A stretch of DNA of 64,000 bases from Prochlorococcus sp. AG-418-M08 (GCA_003213955.1 QCMG01000009.1:1-64000); one strand, 5' to 3'; shown: positions 33,934-45,134, numbered from the stretch's first letter. The notes: generated from the letters alone by a model not told the origin. Made by a program: numbers and translations.

Positions 33934-35142
33934 TTAATTTTTTGAGTTTAATTCTGCCCATATTTTATTAGACATACCCCACATATAAATAAATCCCTCA
34001 GCATGTTTATGGTTAAAAATATCATCTTTACTATATGTTGCCAGATCTTCCCTATAAAGGGAATTATTTTCAGAAGACCTACCAATTACTTTTGCATTCC
34101 CTTTATGTAACCTTATTTTCACTTTTCCATTAACAGAAGTTTGCGTAACATCAATAAAACCATCTAATGCTTTCTTTAAGGGCCCGAACCAAAATCCCTG
34201 GTAAACTAGTTGACCCCATTTTTTTTCAACTAAATTTTTAAAATCTAATACATCTGGATTTAACGTAATGCTTTCTAATTCTTTATGAGCCTTTATAAGG
34301 AGTAAAAGACCTGGTACTTCGTAGATTTCTCTACTTTTAATGCCAACCACTCTATCCTCAATCATATCAATCCTTCCAAAACCATGTTCTCCTGCTAAAG
34401 AATTTACCTTTTGAATAATCTTTACAGGGCTTAAGAATTCATTTTCTATCGCAATAGGAAATCCATTTTTAAATATAATTTCAATATCTTTTGGAGAATT
34501 TGGTGCATTATCAATAGATGAAGTCATAGCAAAAACTTCTTCATTTGGTTCTTGCATAGGATCCTCTAATAAACCAGCTTCAATACTGCGACCAAGAAGA
34601 TTTACATCAATAGAGTAAGGAGACTTCTTAGAGACAGGAGCAGGAATTCCAAATTTTTCTCCATATAAAATAGCTTCTTCTCTACTCATCTTCCATTCTC
34701 GAGCGGGTGTAATTATCTCTAAATCAGGACCTAAAGCATGAATAGCCAAATCAAATCGTACTTGATCATTGCCTTTACCAGTGCATCCATGTGCAACTCC
34801 ATCAGCATTTATTTCTCTTGCTAGATTTACAAGATTTTCAGCTATCAAAGGTCTAGCCAAAGCAGTTGATAAAGGGTATTTATCACCATATAATGCATTT
34901 GCTCTAATAGCAGGGAAAGCATACTTCTCTGCAAAATTATCTACTAAATTACCTATCACAGATTGTGTCGCACCAGAGTTTAATGCTTTTTGTCTAATAC
35001 TCTCTAAGTCATCTCCTTGACCAAGATCAGCTACAAAAGTAACAACCTCAGAAATTCCATATTCATTTTTTAAATAGGGAATACAAACACTAGTATCAAC
35101 TCCTCCCGAATAGGCAAGAACAACTTTTTTTACCTTCTGCAT
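33934..35142 (-). CDS. argG: Argininosuccinate synthase
   Basis: [49 protein letters not shown]. Confidence 0.97.
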   Translation of the reverse strand: MQKVKKVVLAYSGGVDTSVCIPYLKNEYGISEVVTFVADLGQGDDLESIRQKALNSGATQSVIGNLVDNFAEKYAFPAIRANALYGDKYPLSTALARPLIAENLVNLAREINADGVAHGCTGKGNDQVRFDLAIHALGPDLEIITPAREWKMSREEAILYGEKFGIPAPVSKKSPYSIDVNLLGRSIEAGLLEDPMQEPNEEVFAMTSSIDNAPNSPKDIEIIFKNGFPIAIENEFLSPVKIIQKVNSLAGEHGFGRIDMIEDRVVGIKSREIYEVPGLLLLIKAHKELESITLNPDVLDFKNLVEKKWGQLVYQGFWFGPLKKALDGFIDVTQTSVNGKVKIRLHKGNAKVIGRSSENNSLYREDLATYSKDDIFNHKHAEGFIYMWGMSNKIWAELNSKN

Positions 35143-35173
35143 TAAAATTTACCTCCAATGAAAGTTTGAAATC

Positions 35174-35377
35174 TTAATTTCTTTCAACTTTCAAAATTTT
35201 ATTAAAAACTAATATTATTGTAACGACAAGTGCAGGACCAAAAACGAGGAAAAGGACAAGATAGTTATTAATTAATAAACTCTCTGGCTTCAAAAAGCCA
35301 TATAAGCGAAAAAAAATTGCCAGCAGGACTGAGACTGGCCAAATTAAAAAATACTTTAAATTTTTTTTATCAAACAA
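35174..35377 (-). CDS. Small hypothetical membrane protein (67 aa)
   Basis: Two hydrophobic segments; sits between argG and a divergent gene. Confidence 0.6.
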   Translation of the reverse strand: MFDKKNLKYFLIWPVSVLLAIFFRLYGFLKPESLLINNYLVLFLVFGPALVVTIILVFNKILKVERN

Positions 35378-35430
35378 AATTTTTTAATCGCATGTTTGTG
35401 TATTATGTTATATGAAGATAAATTTTTTTA

Positions 35431-35709
35431 ATGGATTCAGATAAACTCCAAATTAGATTAAATGAAATTGCTGAAGTAAATCCAGCATTAACTTGTTATC
35501 ACAGGGAAGATCCAGCTCCTGTATTGCCATTAAGAGAAGAGCCTGATTTACTATCTTGGTTAGAAGAAACAGGAAGACTTGTGAATGAAAAGGATGGAGA
35601 TTCCCAAGAAATAAGCACAATTGAAGAGGAAGAACTTTCAGCTTTAATGGGAGAAAAAGAAGATTATAAAACCGAAGAAGATTCTTCAGAAGATGATTGG
35701 GAAGACTAA
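35431..35709 (+). CDS. Conserved hypothetical protein (DUF3134-like)
   Basis: NPALTCYHREDPAPVLPLREEPDLLSWLEETGRL core followed by a very acidic tail. Confidence 0.7.
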   Translation: MDSDKLQIRLNEIAEVNPALTCYHREDPAPVLPLREEPDLLSWLEETGRLVNEKDGDSQEISTIEEEELSALMGEKEDYKTEEDSSEDDWED

Positions 35710-36769
35710 AAGACTAAATTTTTCTTCATTATTTTATTTAATTTTATTTTCATTAATAATAAATTCTTTTATTTTTAATAATTTATTTATTGTTAGTATT
35801 TTTTTGATATTTTTTTTATTTTCTTTATTAATTACCAAACACGGTTTAAAAAAAATAAAACAACTAAATTTATTACAAAATATTAGAAATGAAGGTCCCT
35901 CAATTCATTTCACTAAAAAAAATACTCCTACAATAGGTGGTATATTTATTATTTTGCCTTTTTTATTATTACTTTTAGTAGTAAACAATAAATTTGATTC
36001 TATCGGCATATTTTTATTATTTTTATGTAGTTTAGGGTTTTTTATAATAGGAATACTGGATGATTATTTAAGTATTACAAACAAAAAAAATACAGGGTTA
36101 AAAGCTAATGAAAAATTTTTATTACAAGCATTAATTTCAATCTTTTTCATCGTATTTGCATCTCAAAACAATCTTATTAGCCCAGTGATCACAATATTTG
36201 ATAATTGGCATATAGATAATAATACATTTATTCTTCCAATTTGTTTTTTAACATTGGTGGGATTAAGTAATGCAGTAAATTTAACTGATGGGCTAGATGG
36301 GTTAGCTTCTGGTTGTAGCTCGATAGTTTTTTTTGGACTAGGTACAGAAATATTTACTAAAGGTGAAAAAGAATTAATAATTTATGGTCTAGTTTCCTTC
36401 GCAATGTCAGGGTTATGTATGGGCTTTCTTAAATTTAATAAATATCCTGCCAAAATCTTTATGGGAGATACTGGATCATTAACAATTGGAGCGACATTAG
36501 CATCTATATCCATCTTAACTAATAGTATTTTTACATTATTTATAATCTCAGGAATTTTTATTATTGAGACTTTATCCGTAATTCTTCAAGTAAGTTTTTT
36601 TAAAATTACCAAAAAATTTTTTAAAAAAGGGAAGAGAATTTTTTTAATGGCCCCAATTCATCATCATTTTGAACTAAAAGGTTTTAAAGAAGAAAAAATA
36701 GTTGAAAACTTCTGGAAATTTAACATATTACTAGTTTTTTTAGGTATAGTCTTAAAAATAAATCTTTAA
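35693..36769 (+). CDS. mraY: Phospho-N-acetylmuramoyl-pentapeptide-transferase
   Basis: NTPTIGGIFIILPF, GILDDYLSITNKKNTGLKANEKF, NLTDGLDGLASG, FMGDTGSLTIGATLAS, MAPIHHHFELKG. Confidence 0.95.
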   Translation: MIGKTKRLNFSSLFYLILFSLIINSFIFNNLFIVSIFLIFFLFSLLITKHGLKKIKQLNLLQNIRNEGPSIHFTKKNTPTIGGIFIILPFLLLLLVVNNKFDSIGIFLLFLCSLGFFIIGILDDYLSITNKKNTGLKANEKFLLQALISIFFIVFASQNNLISPVITIFDNWHIDNNTFILPICFLTLVGLSNAVNLTDGLDGLASGCSSIVFFGLGTEIFTKGEKELIIYGLVSFAMSGLCMGFLKFNKYPAKIFMGDTGSLTIGATLASISILTNSIFTLFIISGIFIIETLSVILQVSFFKITKKFFKKGKRIFLMAPIHHHFELKGFKEEKIVENFWKFNILLVFLGIVLKINL

Positions 36770-36782
36770 ATTATTACTTAAT

Positions 36783-37043
36783 ATGAGCTTCTTTACATGG
36801 AAAGATGATGGCTTAACAAGTGACTGCACTACTCTTGAAGCAATGGCATCAAGATTTGAAGAAACAGCTAGCTTAATAAAAAGGTTATCTCAAAAAGGTT
36901 TTAAATTAAAAAAAACCCAAAAAAATCAATTAATCATTCATTCTGACCCAAAAATTTTTGATCAGTGGGGCTTTATAAGTGAAGAACTACCTTTCAAACA
37001 ACTTTCTATAATTCCAGATGATGAAATTATGGAAGATTTTTGA
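36783..37043 (+). CDS. Hypothetical protein (86 aa)
   Basis: Short complete ORF 13 nt downstream of mraY; MSFFTWKDDGLTSDCTTLEAMASRFEETASLIKRLSQKGFKLKK; overlaps the convergent glycosyltransferase by 82 nt. Confidence 0.6.
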   Translation: MSFFTWKDDGLTSDCTTLEAMASRFEETASLIKRLSQKGFKLKKTQKNQLIIHSDPKIFDQWGFISEELPFKQLSIIPDDEIMEDF

Positions 37044-38374
37044 TATTGATTGTTGAGAATTGATAAATAATTTCTAACATGAGTATTCCAACTAAAATGT
37101 CTATGAACACCTTCAATTCCATTTCTACTCCATAATTTCCATTGAGAAATATTTGAAATACCTTTTTCAAGAGCGATTTTCAACTTATTAATATCAGTTA
37201 CATCTACTAATAAACCATTGTCACATTTTGAGTGAATTTCTTTGGGGCCTCCATCATCAGTAGCAATGATTGGCAAACCACATGAAGAAGCTTCAAGTAA
37301 TGTCAAACCAAAAGGCTCTGTCAAAGCAGGGTTTACAAAAAGGCCTCCCCTACATGCTGCCCACCTATATAAAGAAGGAATATTTGCTGGAGAATGTTTC
37401 TTTGGATATGCTACTTTTCCATATAAATTATATTTATCTATCATTTCAAAAATCTTTTGAAAAACATCTCTTTGTTGAGAATCAAGTTTTGATGTGTTAT
37501 CTCTACAGCCTAAAATTAAAACCAAGTTAGCTTTTCTTTTTAATTTTTCTGATCTTCCATATGCTTCAACTAAAAAGGGAATATTTTTTCTTCTGACTGC
37601 TCTAGATATAGCTAAAAGTGGAGGCTTTCTTAAATCTTTCAAAAAAGGAATCATCATATTATCAATTTCAGAAGTCTCAGTTGTCGAATGAATATGATGA
37701 AATTTATTATGATCGACTCCAGGAGCAATAACTCTAGATTTTTCAGTTAAAAAAGAATTATATTGAGAATACTGAAAAACAGATTCTTGTTTAGTGCTTG
37801 TCACAACAACATCTGTATATTTCAAAGCTTCTTCTTCTGCTTTAATTCTTTTGCTAATACAATACAACTTCTCAATTTGATTAAGTTTCAAACCAGCCTC
37901 AAGTAGTTTTCTCTTTTTCTCTCTTCCTAAAGAATGCCCAGTAAAAATAAAAGGCACTTTAAGTGCTTGGCTTAAACGAACTCCTACATAACCAGCATCT
38001 GCATAATGAGCATGAATATAATTTGGCTTATATTCTTCTTTTTCATAATACAAAATGAGATTTTGGATTAATTCGTCTAAATACGGCCAAAGTAATTCTT
38101 TTCTTAAATATTTACTAGGACCAAATTGAAATCTTAATATTTGTGCTCCAGGTTCAATAAATTCTCTCTCTTTTGAATACGATTTATCAACTTTAGTATC
38201 ATTGATAAGACGAGTTACTAAATCTACTTGATCAACTTCAGAAGTATTAGCTAAACTTTTTACTAATTCCAAAACATATTGCGTTTGCCCACCAGTATCT
38301 GAATCTCTACCTAATTCAAGACTATTAGAACGTATTAAACCATGCAAATGCAAATGTAAAAATTTCAAACTCAT
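36962..38374 (-). CDS. Sucrose-phosphate-synthase-like glycosyltransferase (GT4)
   Basis: FLHLHLHGLIRSNSLELGRDSDTGGQTQYVLELVKSLA, IHAHYADAGYVGVRLSQALKVPFIFTGHSLGREK, NPALTEPFGLTLLEASSCGLPIIATDDGGPKEI. Confidence 0.87.
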   Translation of the reverse strand: MSLKFLHLHLHGLIRSNSLELGRDSDTGGQTQYVLELVKSLANTSEVDQVDLVTRLINDTKVDKSYSKEREFIEPGAQILRFQFGPSKYLRKELLWPYLDELIQNLILYYEKEEYKPNYIHAHYADAGYVGVRLSQALKVPFIFTGHSLGREKKRKLLEAGLKLNQIEKLYCISKRIKAEEEALKYTDVVVTSTKQESVFQYSQYNSFLTEKSRVIAPGVDHNKFHHIHSTTETSEIDNMMIPFLKDLRKPPLLAISRAVRRKNIPFLVEAYGRSEKLKRKANLVLILGCRDNTSKLDSQQRDVFQKIFEMIDKYNLYGKVAYPKKHSPANIPSLYRWAACRGGLFVNPALTEPFGLTLLEASSCGLPIIATDDGGPKEIHSKCDNGLLVDVTDINKLKIALEKGISNISQWKLWSRNGIEGVHRHFSWNTHVRNYLSILNNQYQKSSIISSSGIIESCLKGSSSLIKPH

Positions 38375-38562
38375 TTGCTCTTTTCTAATAGAATCTTTTA
38401 TTAGGAATAAGATGTATTTCGCTTTGAAATATTAAGAAAGAATTATAATTTATATATAAATAAAGGATACAAATACAAAAAAGTGCTGCAAAGACTATGT
38501 TTTTATAACTTTATAAAAGAATTATTTATACGTAATTAAATAAAGAATGCGAAGAAATACAA

Positions 38563-41475
38563 CTAATTTATGGCTAAATTTAAAGCTTTTTTTAAATATT
38601 TAGCTGTATAGCTTGTTGAATGCTTTGCGACATCTTCAGGAGTTCCCTCAACTATAATCTCTCCACCTTTGTCACCTCCATCAGGTCCAAGGTCAATTAT
38701 CCAGTCTGAACATCTAATAACATCTAAGTTATGCTCAATAACTATTACGGAATTTCCTTTATCTACTAAACGTTGAATAACATCCATTAATTTATGAACA
38801 TCGTAAAAACTTAATCCGGTTGTTGGTTCATCAATTAAATACAAAGTTTTCCCTGTAGCTCTCTTTGAGAGTTCAGTTGCTAATTTTACTCTTTGTGCCT
38901 CTCCACCAGATAAAGTTGGAGCTGGTTGGCCTAATTTAACGTAACCAAGTCCTACATCAACTAATGTAGATAATCTTTCAGCAGCTTGAGGTATTGCAGA
39001 AAAAGTTTCAGCTGCTTGCTCAACAGTCATTTCTAAAACATCTGAAATATTAAAACCTTTGTATTTAACTTGGAGCGTTTCTCTATTAAAACGAGCACCT
39101 TTACAAACATCACATTGAACATAAACATCTGGCAAGAAATTCATCTCAATGATGTTAACTCCTTGCCCTCTACAAGCTTCACATCTTCCACCTTTTACAT
39201 TAAAGCTAAATTGTCCGGCTTGATAACCTCTGGCTTTAGCTTCAACAGTTGCAGTAAACAACTGTCTAATAGGATCGAAAGCACCCGTGTAAGTAGCAGG
39301 GTTTGATCTAGGTGTCCTTCCTATAGGAGATTGATCAATAACAATTACTTTATCAATAGCTTTGATACCTTTTAACTCTTTAACACCCTTTGGGAAAGGA
39401 ACTTTTAATCCAAGAGAATGACAAAGTGCTGGATGTAATAATTCATTTACTAATGTACTTTTCCCACTTCCACTTACTCCAGTTACAGAAACTAAGCGCC
39501 CCAAAGGGAATGTAACGGATATATCTTTCAGATTATTCTTAACACAATTGTTTAATATAAGACTTTTCTTAACAGCAGATCTTCGCTCAATGGGTGTAGG
39601 GATAGACTTCCTTCCACTAAGATAAGCACCAGTCAATGACTTCTCTGAATTTAAAACATCCTCAAATGTACCTTTTGCTATTATTTCACCTCCATAAACA
39701 CCTGCTCCTGGTCCAATATCCACTAGGTAATCTGCGGATTTCATAGTATCTTCATCATGTTCAACAACAACTAAAGTATTTCCAAGGTCTCTGAGGTCTT
39801 TGAGTGTTTCAAGTAATCTATCATTATCTCTTTGGTGTAAACCAATACTAGGTTCATCTAATACGTATAAAACACCAGTTAAACCAGCTCCTATTTGAGT
39901 TGCTAATCTTATACGCTGAGCTTCACCTCCTGAGAGAGTCATAGCAGGTCTATCTAAAGTTAGATAATCTAAACCAACATTAATAAGAAATTTTAACCGT
40001 AATCGAATTTCTTTTAAAACTAATTCACCTATTTGTTTTTGTTTCTCAGATAAAATAATATTTTCATTTGTATTTTTACTTAATCCCATTATTCTCTCAA
40101 TACTAGTTAAAGTTTCGGAAACACTAATAGAAGTTAAATCAGTAATGTTATAAGGTCCAAGCTTTACAGCAAGAGCCTCTGGTTTTAATCTTTTGCCAGA
40201 ACATGTTTTACATGGAACCAACTCTAAATATTTTTCTAACTTTTGTTTGACTAATTCTCCATTAGATTCGCTTAGTTGTCTCTCTAAAATTGGTAAAATT
40301 CCTTCAAAAGGTCTTTCAAAACCACTAGAAGTTTTAAAACGACTATCAGCTTGAATTAAAATTGGCTTATCAGATCCTGAAAGTAAAACATTTTTTTGTA
40401 AATCACTCAGGTCTTTCCATGGGGTTTTTAATTCAAATCCGTAAGCTTGACCCACTGAATAAAGTAAAGAAAAATAATAAGTATTATCTTTTTCACTCCA
40501 AGGAGCTATTGCAGCGTAAACGGGTAAAGAAGTATCGGGTATTACTCTGTCAGCAGTAAATTTTTTTAAATAACCAATCCCGTGGCAATCAGAACATGCA
40601 CCATAAGGACTATTAAAAGAAAATAATCGTGGAGAAAGTTCTTCTACTATAGATCCATGAATTGGACAGGCGTAATTCTCTGAATACAACTTTTCTCTAT
40701 CTAAATTAGTAGGTAAAGTTTCACCTTTTTTCGGAACAATTTCAACAATAGAAAGTCCATCTCCTCTTTTTAGGCAAGTTTGTAAAGAGTCGTTCAATCT
40801 CTCTTGAATGCCTTCTCTAGCAATCAATCGGTCAACTACGACCTCAATATTGTGAGTATGATTTTTATCTAATTCAATACTATCTGCAAGTTCTCTAACC
40901 TCACCATTAATTCTTACTCGAGCATATCCTTCAGCAGCTAATCCACTAAGCAATTTTGCATGAGTTCCTTTTTTACCTCTTACAACTGGTGCAAGTAATT
41001 GATATCTTGTTCCTTCAGGCAGCAAGACTATTTGATCAACCATTTCATCAATAGTTTGTGGAGCGATCGGTAGACCACAATGATGACAATGCGGCTCTCC
41101 AGCACGTCCAAATAATAATCTTAAATAATCTTGTATCTCAGTTACTGTTCCGACAGTTGATCTAGGATTATGGCTTGTTGATTTTTGATCGATTGATATA
41201 GCCGGAGATAAGCCTTCAATATTATCTACATCTGGTTTATCAACTTGACCTAAAAATTGTCTTGCGTAAGCAGAAAGACTTTCTACATATCGTCTTTGAC
41301 CTTCTGCAAAAATAGTATCAAAAGCCAAAGAACTTTTTCCACTACCGCTAACACCTGTAAAAACGATAAACTTATTCCTTGGAAGACTAAGATCAACATT
41401 TTTTAAATTATGCTGTCGAGCGCCTCTAATCTTTATTGAATTACTTTCATTAAAATTATTATTTTTCTTTATCAT
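38563..41475 (-). CDS. uvrA: Excinuclease ABC subunit A
   Basis: FTGVSGSGKSSLAFDTIFAEGQRRYVESLSAYARQFLGQVDKPDVD, LSGGEAQRIRLATQIG, zinc-finger CEACRGQGV...CDVC, HNLDVIRCSDWIIDLGPDGG. Confidence 0.98.
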   Translation of the reverse strand: MIKKNNNFNESNSIKIRGARQHNLKNVDLSLPRNKFIVFTGVSGSGKSSLAFDTIFAEGQRRYVESLSAYARQFLGQVDKPDVDNIEGLSPAISIDQKSTSHNPRSTVGTVTEIQDYLRLLFGRAGEPHCHHCGLPIAPQTIDEMVDQIVLLPEGTRYQLLAPVVRGKKGTHAKLLSGLAAEGYARVRINGEVRELADSIELDKNHTHNIEVVVDRLIAREGIQERLNDSLQTCLKRGDGLSIVEIVPKKGETLPTNLDREKLYSENYACPIHGSIVEELSPRLFSFNSPYGACSDCHGIGYLKKFTADRVIPDTSLPVYAAIAPWSEKDNTYYFSLLYSVGQAYGFELKTPWKDLSDLQKNVLLSGSDKPILIQADSRFKTSSGFERPFEGILPILERQLSESNGELVKQKLEKYLELVPCKTCSGKRLKPEALAVKLGPYNITDLTSISVSETLTSIERIMGLSKNTNENIILSEKQKQIGELVLKEIRLRLKFLINVGLDYLTLDRPAMTLSGGEAQRIRLATQIGAGLTGVLYVLDEPSIGLHQRDNDRLLETLKDLRDLGNTLVVVEHDEDTMKSADYLVDIGPGAGVYGGEIIAKGTFEDVLNSEKSLTGAYLSGRKSIPTPIERRSAVKKSLILNNCVKNNLKDISVTFPLGRLVSVTGVSGSGKSTLVNELLHPALCHSLGLKVPFPKGVKELKGIKAIDKVIVIDQSPIGRTPRSNPATYTGAFDPIRQLFTATVEAKARGYQAGQFSFNVKGGRCEACRGQGVNIIEMNFLPDVYVQCDVCKGARFNRETLQVKYKGFNISDVLEMTVEQAAETFSAIPQAAERLSTLVDVGLGYVKLGQPAPTLSGGEAQRVKLATELSKRATGKTLYLIDEPTTGLSFYDVHKLMDVIQRLVDKGNSVIVIEHNLDVIRCSDWIIDLGPDGGDKGGEIIVEGTPEDVAKHSTSYTAKYLKKALNLAIN

Positions 41476-41529
41476 GCTTAAATCTTAGAAGGATTTAAAG
41501 AACTCTTATTATAGTCAAAATTTTACGAT

Positions 41530-43209
41530 TTATGCGGCTGATCTATCTATTAGTTTTGAAGCATAATTATTTGCTTCAGTAAAACCTCCTCCTATAAGCT
41601 CAATTAGCTCGTTTTGTCTTTCAGCTTTTGTCTTAAGTTTCGTAATGGAAGTGAATGTTGTCCCATTAACAACATTTTTATTTACTTTAAAGTGACTATT
41701 TCCAGTTGCTGCGAGAAAAGGTTGATGTGTAATACACAAAACCTGCCTTTCTTGTGCAATAACTTTTATTAATTCAACTAGCGAATACAAAGATTTGCCA
41801 CTTAAGCCGTTATCAATTTCATCTAAGAAAAAAGTATTAGGTTTTTTAGAAATACTAGATTTTATTGCTAATAGAAATCTTGACATTTCCCCACCAGAGA
41901 TAACTTTAGAAAGTGACGCTAATTTTTGATCAGGATTTGCTGAAAACAGAAAATCTATATTTTCCAGACCATCTGAAGAAGGCTCAACTTGTTTAAAGTC
42001 AATAGAAAATTTTGCATTTTCTAAGCCTAAATTTTTTAAGATAGAAATTACTGAATCTTGCAGCTTATTAGCCGTTAATTTTCTTTGAGAAGACTGAATC
42101 TCAAAAAGAGAATTTAAATTAGATTGTAATAGATTGATCTGATTATCTAATTTCTTAATCTCCTCCTCAAGTAAATTATCATCTATCAACGATTTTAATT
42201 CATCTCTCTTCAAAATCAATTGTGGTAGGTTTAAAGAAAAGGTTCGCTCTATATTTTGCAAATAAAATATTCTTTTTTGAATTTCTTCTAAACTAATATC
42301 TTCATTATCGGCTTGATTCAAATAATCTGTTAAAGCATATATTAAATTTTCTATATCATTTTGAATGTTGATTAAATTTTCATTTAAGTTCATAATCTTT
42401 GAATCAAAATCAACAACTTTAGTTAATTGTTTAATTGATTCAGAAATTAAATCACTTACTGACGGAACCTCATTTTTGTAATTTTTTAAATTATTAAGTG
42501 ATGATTGTATTGATTTAGTTATTTCAAAATTATTTGAAAGAACGAATTCTTTAGATTTTAATTCTACAATTTCATCACCTGAATTTAAATTAGCTTCCTC
42601 CAATATTTTATGCATTTGTTTTAGTGCAAAATTATTTTCTTCTTTCTTCTTAAGAGATTGCATTTTCTCTTCTCTAATTTTTTTGAGACTTTGAAATTCA
42701 TGCCATTTTCTTTTAATCTGGAAATTTAAGGTCTTTAATTCTTTACTTCCAAGATCATCTATTATTAATCTTCTATACTCTGGATCGTTATATAAAAAAA
42801 TATCAGATTGACCAGCAAAATCTATTAATAATAATCCTAAATTTTCTAGAAGCTTTTTGCTTATAGGTAAATGATTGATTGTGTATTTTGATATTATTTT
42901 ATTATTCTTTTTATAAGATTTTCTTTTAATAAAAATTTCGCCTGATATTTTTTGAAAACCATTTTTCAAAAGCCAATTAGATACTTTTGGGGAATTAGAA
43001 AATTTTGCTTCAATTAAACATTCTTTTTTTCCTGGACGTATTAAGTGCTTTAAAGGTATATTAGTGCCACCAAATAAAACATTTAGGGAGTCAAGAATCA
43101 GTGATTTGCCTGAGCCTGAATCTCCTGTAAAAATATTCAAACCTTTTTCGAAATTAATTTCTATAATTTCTATTAAGGCAATGTTTTTTAAATTTAATCG
43201 TATTAACAT
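41530..43209 (-). CDS. recN: DNA repair protein RecN
   Basis: MLIRLNLKNIALIEIIEINFEKGLNIFTGDSGSGKSLILDSL, coiled coil, VISGGEMSRFLLAIKSS, FLDEIDNGLSG, CITHQPFLAA. Confidence 0.95.
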   Translation of the reverse strand: MLIRLNLKNIALIEIIEINFEKGLNIFTGDSGSGKSLILDSLNVLFGGTNIPLKHLIRPGKKECLIEAKFSNSPKVSNWLLKNGFQKISGEIFIKRKSYKKNNKIISKYTINHLPISKKLLENLGLLLIDFAGQSDIFLYNDPEYRRLIIDDLGSKELKTLNFQIKRKWHEFQSLKKIREEKMQSLKKKEENNFALKQMHKILEEANLNSGDEIVELKSKEFVLSNNFEITKSIQSSLNNLKNYKNEVPSVSDLISESIKQLTKVVDFDSKIMNLNENLINIQNDIENLIYALTDYLNQADNEDISLEEIQKRIFYLQNIERTFSLNLPQLILKRDELKSLIDDNLLEEEIKKLDNQINLLQSNLNSLFEIQSSQRKLTANKLQDSVISILKNLGLENAKFSIDFKQVEPSSDGLENIDFLFSANPDQKLASLSKVISGGEMSRFLLAIKSSISKKPNTFFLDEIDNGLSGKSLYSLVELIKVIAQERQVLCITHQPFLAATGNSHFKVNKNVVNGTTFTSITKLKTKAERQNELIELIGGGFTEANNYASKLIDRSAA

Positions 43210-43279
43210 GATAATTCATTTATACAAAAAAATTAGCTTCTTTTTAAATAAAATAAAAGGGTTTCAATAAAATAAAGTT

Positions 43280-45133
43280 ATGAATGAAGACTATACAGAT
43301 TTTATTGAAGCATCAGGATTACTTAAATATGATCCGAAAATAATTTCAAAAATTTATCAAAAAAATCCTAAAAGACTATTTAAAAGGCTTTGGCAAACTT
43401 TGATTCCAATATTCTTTTATATTATTTCAGTTTTTTGGGATAAATTAACAGGCCGACTTAAGAAAGAATCAATAGCACGATTTAGAGCAAAACAATTGAC
43501 TAATTTGCTAGTTGAACTAGGTCCTGCATTTGTCAAAGCAGGTCAAGCTTTATCAACTAGACCCGACATTATTCCTAGTGTTCTGCTCGATGAGCTATCT
43601 GAACTTCAAGATCAGTTACCAGGATTTGATGGAGATAAAGCGATGGAATTGATAGAAGAAGATTTAAACAAAAAAATTGAAGAGGTTTTTTTAACTATTG
43701 ACAAAGAGCCAATTTCAGCTGCTTCTTTAGGACAAGTTCATAAAGCTGTATTAAAAAATCAAGAAGTTGTAGCAGTCAAAGTTCAAAGACCAGGTTTAAG
43801 AGAACAAATCACTCTAGATTTATACATAGTTAGAAATATTGCTAATTGGTTAAAGAATAATATTGGTCTTATACGAAGTGATCTTGTTGCTTTAATTGAT
43901 GAATTAGGAATAAGAGTATTTGAAGAAATGGATTATTTAAATGAAGCTGAAAATGCTGAAAAATTTAGATCTTTTCACTTACATAATTCAAAAATTGCTG
44001 TACCAAAAATTTATAAAGAAATAACATCTAGAAGAGTATTAACTATGGAATGGATTGATGGAATAAAACTAACAAATCTTGAGGGTGTTAAGAAACTAGG
44101 AATTGACCCTAACAAAATGATTGATATAGGAGTGCAATGCAGCTTAGAGCAATTATTAGAGCATGGTTTTTTTCATGCTGACCCACATCCTGGAAATTTG
44201 TTAGCTTTAGAAGATGGAAGATTATGTTATTTAGATTTCGGCATGATGAGTGAAGTTACTAGAAACTCTAGATCAGGTTTAATTCAAGCGGTTGTACATC
44301 TTGTAAACAAAAATTTTGACAAATTATCGCAAGATTTTGTTAAATTAGGATTCCTTTCAGAAGAAGTAAATCTTGAACCTATTGTTCCGGCGTTTCAAGA
44401 TGTATTCGTAAACGCAGTAGAGCTTGGTGTATCAAAGATGGATTTCAAAAGCGTAACTGACGATATGTCGGGAGTTATGTACAAATTCCCCTTTAAATTA
44501 CCTCCATACTATGCACTTATAATTAGATCTTTATTAACTTTAGAAGGAATTGCCCTCAGTGTAGATCCTAACTTTAAAATACTTGGTGCAGCTTATCCAT
44601 ATTTTGCAAGAAGATTAATGGAAGACCCTGATCCTCAACTGCGGGAAAGTTTAAAAGAAATGCTATTTGATAACAAACGATTTCAATGGGACAGATTGGA
44701 AGATTTACTTTCTAATGCAGCTAAACAAACTAATCTAGATTTAGAAAAGCTTCTTGATGAAGTTATTAATCTTCTTTTTTCTCCCAACGGTGGATTTCTA
44801 AGAAATGAAATTATTGATAGTTTGACTAATCAAATAGACTTAATAGGTTTAAAATTACTAAAAAGTGTCAATAATTACCTTCCAAAATCAATAAAATTTA
44901 ATACAACCAAAAGCAATAACGATTTAAATTTAATTTTAAATATAAAACCTTTCAAAAAATTTTTAGAAATCATAGAAAAAGTTCCAGGATACTCTATTGA
45001 CATTTTTATTAAAAGAGTACCAAGGCTTATAAACGAACCTTATACAAAAGAAATGAGCTTAAAAATAGTAAAAAAGGTAACAGAAAAAAACGTAGTTAGA
45101 TTAGTAAAAATTGCAGCAGGTGCAAGCATATAA
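43280..45133 (+). CDS. ABC1/AarF/UbiB-family atypical kinase
   Basis: GPAFVKAGQALSTRPDIIPS (KxGQ), AAASLGQVH-like AASLGQVHKA, FHADPHPGNLLALEDGRLCYLDFGMM. Confidence 0.94.
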   Translation: MNEDYTDFIEASGLLKYDPKIISKIYQKNPKRLFKRLWQTLIPIFFYIISVFWDKLTGRLKKESIARFRAKQLTNLLVELGPAFVKAGQALSTRPDIIPSVLLDELSELQDQLPGFDGDKAMELIEEDLNKKIEEVFLTIDKEPISAASLGQVHKAVLKNQEVVAVKVQRPGLREQITLDLYIVRNIANWLKNNIGLIRSDLVALIDELGIRVFEEMDYLNEAENAEKFRSFHLHNSKIAVPKIYKEITSRRVLTMEWIDGIKLTNLEGVKKLGIDPNKMIDIGVQCSLEQLLEHGFFHADPHPGNLLALEDGRLCYLDFGMMSEVTRNSRSGLIQAVVHLVNKNFDKLSQDFVKLGFLSEEVNLEPIVPAFQDVFVNAVELGVSKMDFKSVTDDMSGVMYKFPFKLPPYYALIIRSLLTLEGIALSVDPNFKILGAAYPYFARRLMEDPDPQLRESLKEMLFDNKRFQWDRLEDLLSNAAKQTNLDLEKLLDEVINLLFSPNGGFLRNEIIDSLTNQIDLIGLKLLKSVNNYLPKSIKFNTTKSNNDLNLILNIKPFKKFLEIIEKVPGYSIDIFIKRVPRLINEPYTKEMSLKIVKKVTEKNVVRLVKIAAGASI

Positions 45134-45134
45134 G

